A stretch of 64,000 nt of DNA from RGIG995 sp045543655 (GTDB taxonomy: Bacteria; Bacillota; Clostridia; Oscillospirales; UBA644): contig JAZPXN010000077.1 of NCBI GenBank assembly GCA_045543655.1, positions 1 to 64,000 on the forward strand. Reading direction: 5' to 3'. The notes beneath the pieces were generated by a model. That model searched no databases. It worked only from the letters and a program-made list of their open reading frames with translations, and was not told the DNA's origin. Positions 60,084-64,000 of the stretch are shown piece by piece; position 1 is the stretch's first letter; each line of letters starts with the position of its first letter. The translations under genes and the position numbers were made by a program.

Positions 60084-60275
60084 ATGGTGATCAATGAAAA
60101 CGAATACGAGATCCGCAAGAAATACTGCCCATCCCGGCGAAAAAACGTAATCGTCAAGGTTTTTCACGGAGACGGGGAATCGGAAGAATGCACGGAACGG
60201 ACGGTCTGCGAGGCTGACGGAGGATGCTCCAATCAATACCTTCATTCGTCGGACAACGCATCCCATTCGCCGTAA
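60084..60275 (+). CDS. Small cysteine-rich protein
   Basis: 63 aa. Four Cys in the order C-x20-C-x6-C-x5-C (KKYCPSRRKN; SEECTERTVCEADGGC), a zinc-ribbon-like pattern, with charged N-terminus. The AAGGAG site is inside the 3' arm of the preceding terminator, so translation would need a transcript starting or reading through there. The last 34 bp overlap the 3' end of the ABC-F gene on the other strand. Not recognised; the regular Cys spacing supports a real gene. Confidence 0.5.
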   Translation: MVINENEYEIRKKYCPSRRKNVIVKVFHGDGESEECTERTVCEADGGCSNQYLHSSDNASHSP

Positions 60276-62146
60276 AGGGCGTCGGTAGCGCTTTTCAGGG
60301 AGTCCAGCTCTGCGGAAATCTCCGCGACTCTGGCGTAATCCGCGGCCACGGCCGGATCGGAGAATAAGGCGGAAAGCGCCTCCATTTCCGCTTCGTTTTT
60401 TGCAATTTCAGATTCAATCCGGGACAGGCGGGCCTGCTTTTTGCGGGCGGCGGCCTGTTCCGCTTTCTTTTTCACGTATTCGTTCTCCCGGGCGGGTTCT
60501 GCTGCGGGAGCGACGGACACGGGCGGCGGAGTCGGCTGACGGCGGGCGCAGAAAGCAAGATAATCGTCGTAATTCCCGGAAACGGAGGTGATCCCGTCGT
60601 GGGTCAGCTCCAGTATGCGATCCGCCAGACGGTTAATAAAATACCGGTCGTGAGAAACGGCCAGAAGGGTGCCGTCATAGGACAGAAGGGCGTCCTCCAG
60701 GGCTTCCTTCGAGGGAATGTCCAGGTGGTTCGTGGGTTCGTCGAGAATCAACAGATTGGCCCCGGAGAGCATCAGCTTGGTCAGCGCGACCCGGGCCCGT
60801 TCTCCCCCGGACAGCACCGAAATCTGCTTAAATACGTCGTCTCCCCGGAACAGGAAGGCGCCTAACGCCGTGCGGACGGCCGTATTGCCCAGCTTGGGGT
60901 AGGCGTCGGAGACCTCTTCGAACACCGTTTTTTCGTCGTGGAGATCTCCGATGGTCTGATCGTAATATCCCACCTTGACCCGGGCACCGAATTCCGACGC
61001 GCCGGCGTCGGCCGTCTGCTGCCCCAAAACGATGCGCAGAAGGGTGGTCTTTCCGCAACCGTTGGGCCCCACGAGAAAGGCGTGCTGCTCCTTGAAAAGC
61101 GTCCAGGTAACGTTGCGGAAGAGCGCCTTCTCCTCGAAGGACATGGCCAGATCCTCGATCTTCAGCACCTCGTTCCCCGTGCCGCCCTCGGCCTTGAACG
61201 AAAAGCCGATGCTTTCGGGATCGTCTTCGGGCTTTTCCATCCCGGCGGCAATGCGGTCGATCTGCTTTTGCTTGCTTCGGATGGTGACGTAATTGCGCTC
61301 CTGTCCGAAATGCTTCTGCTGAGCAATGATCCCCTCAATACGGGCGATCTCCTTCTTTTTCTTTTCGTAATCCCGCTCCAGAGTGATCCGGTCAAAGGCC
61401 TTTTTTTCCTTGTAATAAGAATAATTTCCGTCGTAGACCGTGACCCTTTCATGCTCCAGCTCGAAGGTGCGGTTGGTGACTCTGTCCAGAAAAAAGCGGT
61501 CGTGAGAGACCACGATGACCGAGCCCCGATATTCGGACAAAAACCCTTCCAGCCATGCAATCGAGGGAATATCCAAATGGTTCGTAGGCTCGTCGAGAAG
61601 CAATAATTTCGCCCCGGAAAGGAGGATCTTGGCAAGCAATACCCGGGTTCTTTGTCCGCCGGACAGAGAGGCCATCGGAAGCGCAATCTCGGCTTCGGTC
61701 AGCCCCAATCCCAGCAGGGTGGAGCGGACTCTGCCCCGGAAGGTAAAGCCCCCTTCCCGCTCAAAGGCTTCCAGAAGCGCCTGCTGACGGCGGATCAAAC
61801 CCTCGTCGGAGGATTGCTCCAGCGCGGCGTTGACCTGCTCCAGCTCCGATTCCTTTTCCATCAGCCCGGCAAAAAGGGACAGCACTTCTTCCGTGGCGGT
61901 GCTGCCTGAGGTAAATTCCGAATACTGCTCCATATAGGCCACGGTAAGGCCCTTTTCTTTGGTCAGAAATCCGGCGTCGTATTCTTCTTTCCCCGTCAGG
62001 ATGCGGAAAAGAGTGGTCTTCCCCGCCCCGTTGACTCCGATGATCCCGATACGGTCGCCCTCGTTGACCTTAAACGACACGTCGTGAAATAACGTCCGGG
62101 TGGAATATGTTTTTACAAGCCCGTCGGCCTGCAGAATGGTTCCCAT
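60242..62146 (-). CDS. ABC-F family ATPase (ribosome-associated)
   Basis: 634 aa. Two ATP-binding cassettes without membrane spans. Walker A GVNGAGKTT (residues 39-47) and signature LSGGQRTR in the first; GPNGCGKTT and LSGGERAR in the second; the linker between has the long charged helix typical of ABC-F proteins. A C-terminal coiled coil (KKKAEQAAARKKQARLSR onward) resembles Uup. Housekeeping translation factor or antibiotic-protection type; the former is more likely here. AAAGGAGC precedes the start. Confidence 0.94.
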   Translation of the reverse strand: MGTILQADGLVKTYSTRTLFHDVSFKVNEGDRIGIIGVNGAGKTTLFRILTGKEEYDAGFLTKEKGLTVAYMEQYSEFTSGSTATEEVLSLFAGLMEKESELEQVNAALEQSSDEGLIRRQQALLEAFEREGGFTFRGRVRSTLLGLGLTEAEIALPMASLSGGQRTRVLLAKILLSGAKLLLLDEPTNHLDIPSIAWLEGFLSEYRGSVIVVSHDRFFLDRVTNRTFELEHERVTVYDGNYSYYKEKKAFDRITLERDYEKKKKEIARIEGIIAQQKHFGQERNYVTIRSKQKQIDRIAAGMEKPEDDPESIGFSFKAEGGTGNEVLKIEDLAMSFEEKALFRNVTWTLFKEQHAFLVGPNGCGKTTLLRIVLGQQTADAGASEFGARVKVGYYDQTIGDLHDEKTVFEEVSDAYPKLGNTAVRTALGAFLFRGDDVFKQISVLSGGERARVALTKLMLSGANLLILDEPTNHLDIPSKEALEDALLSYDGTLLAVSHDRYFINRLADRILELTHDGITSVSGNYDDYLAFCARRQPTPPPVSVAPAAEPARENEYVKKKAEQAAARKKQARLSRIESEIAKNEAEMEALSALFSDPAVAADYARVAEISAELDSLKSATDALYGEWDALSDE

Positions 62147-62161
62147 AGAGGGTGCTCCTTT

Positions 62162-63907
62162 TTATTCGAGTATTACGTCCTCCGAAGCCTTCACCTCATA
62201 CCGGGCAAGAGAGAAAGGACCGGTAAAATGATTCCCTTGCACCGTCACGTTCCGGCAATGCTCCAGACGGATCAGTCCCCGGGCGTCGGGATGCCATTTT
62301 TCTCCGGAGGGAGACCGATAGATCCGATTGCTTTCAAAGGTCAGATGCGCCGTGGAACGGGCGTAGAGAACCGGCGTATCGGCGGTATCGAAGGTATTGT
62401 GATGAATGCGGATATTTTTATGAAATTCCAGACCGGAAACAGGTTCGGGAACCACGGGGGAAACCGAAATCATTCCGTTGTCGAACTGATACGCCGAGGT
62501 CAGACAGGCATCGGTGAAGACGTTGTCCGAAATTTCCACGTCGTGGCACTCGCCGGACTCAAACCAATAATTGGAATCTCCCGCAACCAGAATCGCCGCC
62601 CCGGAGGAGGCGAAATAATTGCCTGTGATCCGTACCGGCTTGGGAGTAGAGAGCAGGATTCCCCGGGCACGGCAGGAGCCGAACCGGTTGTTCCGGCAAA
62701 CGAAGGCGGCGGTGTGAGAAAGGTTATCCAATGACAGCGCCGATGGATTTTTTGCCGATTCCAGCAGATCCTCCGGCAGATCCTCGGCGAAGCGGAGGGT
62801 AAAAACGTCGCAGGTCTCCCCCAGCGTATATTCCGCCGCCACGGCAGTCCCCACCGACGACATATGCCGCCGCTCGATAAAGCCAATCTCGTCTCCCGGC
62901 TCCGCCCAATAATGAAACCCGCAGGCCTGATCGTGCCCGTATTTACATTTCAGCGTCCGGGCATCGATCACCTCGGAGACGGTAACGCAGCAGCTGTGGA
63001 CGTTAACAGGATCGTCCATCAATCCCAGAAAAGAGCATTCCTCGACGGTGACCGTCCCCTTATTGCAGGTAAGATGCATTCCGTCGTCCCGTCCGCCGGA
63101 AACAAAGCGCCCCGCCTCCCGGTTGGGAAGGAAATGCACCCGGCGATAGGCAAGATCCTCGCTGAACTGGCCAAGACAACCAAGGCCGCCGCAGGAATAG
63201 AAGGTGATATCCTCAAAGGTGATATTTTTGCACTTTTCGCAAAAGGCTCCGGCGTGCTGTCGGGCATTGTGACGGAGGACGAAAATATTCCCCAAGGCCA
63301 CGTTTCCGTTCCCCTTCCCGGTCATGCGATAGACGGAATCACCCAAAGCCTCCGCATGAGAAAACCGGAATCGGTCTCCCGTATCCCGGCGGACGGTACG
63401 GGTATTGCAATCGTACTGGATGGAGGAATGCGCAAGTCCGGCCCATTCCCCGTTTCCGATATCGAAATACAGCTTTCCGTCTGCCCGCAATTCGTGCGGA
63501 AATGCCACGGGATCCACGTAAAGATCCACGAAATCCTCACCGAAATCCCGGACGATCCCCTCGGCCACCAAGGGCTTTTTCCAATCCACAACGGCGTTTT
63601 TCACCGTAACGTCAGTGCAGTGATCCAGGGTAAAGGGTTGCATCTGCCCCGCAAAATACAACGTGGAGCCGGAAAAATCCAGAACGATATTTTCCATCTC
63701 CCGTAGCCAGATGCCCAGCTTCCGCTCCGGCAGAACGTCGGTGTTGGAGAGACGGTAATCAAAGGTAAACCGGGGCGTAAAGAAATACTCTCCCGGCGCA
63801 AAAACGAATTCGGCATCCCTCGGGTTTTCGGTAAAAAGTGCATACAACGCTTCGGTCACGTCATTCCCGGGAAGGATGCCGTAACGGGAACAGTCGATTC
63901 GCTTCAT
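62162..63907 (-). CDS. GH110-like beta-helix glycosidase (alpha-1,3-galactosidase type)
   Basis: 581 aa, no signal peptide. A right-handed beta-helix with the GH110 signatures DDGMHLTCNKG near residue 277 and MDDPVNVHSC near 297, whose Asp residues form the active site in blood-group-B-cleaving galactosidases. Overall length matches that family. It would remove terminal alpha-galactose from host or plant glycans. AGGTG-type ribosome site overlaps the end of the preceding gene, so it is in an operon that starts outside the window. Confidence 0.78.
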   Translation of the reverse strand: MKRIDCSRYGILPGNDVTEALYALFTENPRDAEFVFAPGEYFFTPRFTFDYRLSNTDVLPERKLGIWLREMENIVLDFSGSTLYFAGQMQPFTLDHCTDVTVKNAVVDWKKPLVAEGIVRDFGEDFVDLYVDPVAFPHELRADGKLYFDIGNGEWAGLAHSSIQYDCNTRTVRRDTGDRFRFSHAEALGDSVYRMTGKGNGNVALGNIFVLRHNARQHAGAFCEKCKNITFEDITFYSCGGLGCLGQFSEDLAYRRVHFLPNREAGRFVSGGRDDGMHLTCNKGTVTVEECSFLGLMDDPVNVHSCCVTVSEVIDARTLKCKYGHDQACGFHYWAEPGDEIGFIERRHMSSVGTAVAAEYTLGETCDVFTLRFAEDLPEDLLESAKNPSALSLDNLSHTAAFVCRNNRFGSCRARGILLSTPKPVRITGNYFASSGAAILVAGDSNYWFESGECHDVEISDNVFTDACLTSAYQFDNGMISVSPVVPEPVSGLEFHKNIRIHHNTFDTADTPVLYARSTAHLTFESNRIYRSPSGEKWHPDARGLIRLEHCRNVTVQGNHFTGPFSLARYEVKASEDVILE

Positions 63908-63916
63908 AAAAACACC

Positions 63917-64000
63917 TCACTGTGGATTTCCTTCCGCGTCGAAGAGAGGAAGATATTCCAGATATTGAATATCCTCCCGACCTTTGGCGTCGCCCTCGGC
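63917..64000 (-). CDS. Partial CDS, C-terminal 27 residues only
   Basis: A frame open at the window edge ends with TGA at 63917-63919 (tail REDIQYLEYLPLFDAEGNPQ). It is 9 nt upstream of the GH110-like gene and shares its transcript. Too short to identify. Confidence 0.6.
   Translation of the reverse strand, partial: AEGDAKGREDIQYLEYLPLFDAEGNPQ

Noticed and set aside
1..64000. tRNA, rRNA, CRISPR array, insertion sequence or prophage genes
   Set aside because: None was seen on either strand; apart from the recombinase there is no transposase or phage structural gene.

Overview
The window looks like a chromosome segment of a GC-rich (by eye about 55-58 percent) member of the Clostridia (Bacillota), most likely an uncultured gut anaerobe of the Oscillospirales/Christensenellales type. 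This rests on strong Shine-Dalgarno sites (AAAGGAGG), sigma-A promoters with a rigid 17-bp spacer, SipW-type signal peptidases with camelysin/TasA-like substrates, ferredoxin-linked and corrinoid enzymes, and glycosidases without signal peptides. No rRNA, tRNA or CRISPR was seen.

Layout. (1) 1-2264: an AT-rich insert with a small LprI-like membrane protein lies between two near-identical copies of a terminator plus promoter; the second copy drives a GH28-like beta-helix enzyme. (2) 2275-6603: murQ, an HTH/sugar-kinase fusion, and a GH78 rhamnosidase. (3) 6698-18103: a large minus-strand cluster with seven divergent uroporphyrinogen-decarboxylase-superfamily (corrinoid methyltransferase-type) proteins, a RACo-like reductive activator, a DUF2284 protein, and one corrinoid protein read in frame from an AraC-type regulator. 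(4) 18238-25005: LacI regulator with a GH116-like glycosidase, then a phosphoesterase with two tandem paralogous lipoproteins. (5) 25252-34789: GH106-like glycosidase, HD hydrolase, AraC regulator, and a sugar operon (two Gfo/Idh/MocA oxidoreductases, a TIM-barrel isomerase, nagB, nagA). (6) 35132-40891: an aryl/acyl-acid operon (AMP ligase, iorA, iorB, paaK, ACT protein). (7) 40987-47491: a six-gene sugar operon (PIG-L deacetylase, NagB-like isomerase, PfkB kinase, class II aldolase, isomerase, oxidoreductase) preceded by a ferredoxin-fused aldo/keto reductase. (8) 47640-55683: a nine-gene surface-protein operon with two SipW-like signal peptidases, six proteins with SipW-type signal peptides and one membrane-anchored partner. 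(9) 56012-57490: a tyrosine recombinase gene bracketed by perfect 28-bp inverted repeats, with an outward promoter just inside one end. (10) 57698-64000: phosphoesterase, GNAT acetyltransferase, esterase, a small Cys-rich protein, an ABC-F ATPase and a GH110-like beta-helix glycosidase.

The strongest candidate for an undescribed system is (8)+(9): a probable invertible promoter/terminator switch beside a SipW-dependent surface-fibre operon. Inversion would point a near-consensus promoter at the operon and at the same time remove the five outer pairs of the hairpin that now insulates it. Second is the multi-methyltransferase corrinoid cluster, whose only corrinoid protein is fused in frame to an AraC regulator but keeps its own internal ribosome binding site.

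The carbohydrate genes fit uptake of host or plant oligosaccharides followed by cytoplasmic cleavage, although no transporter lies in the window.
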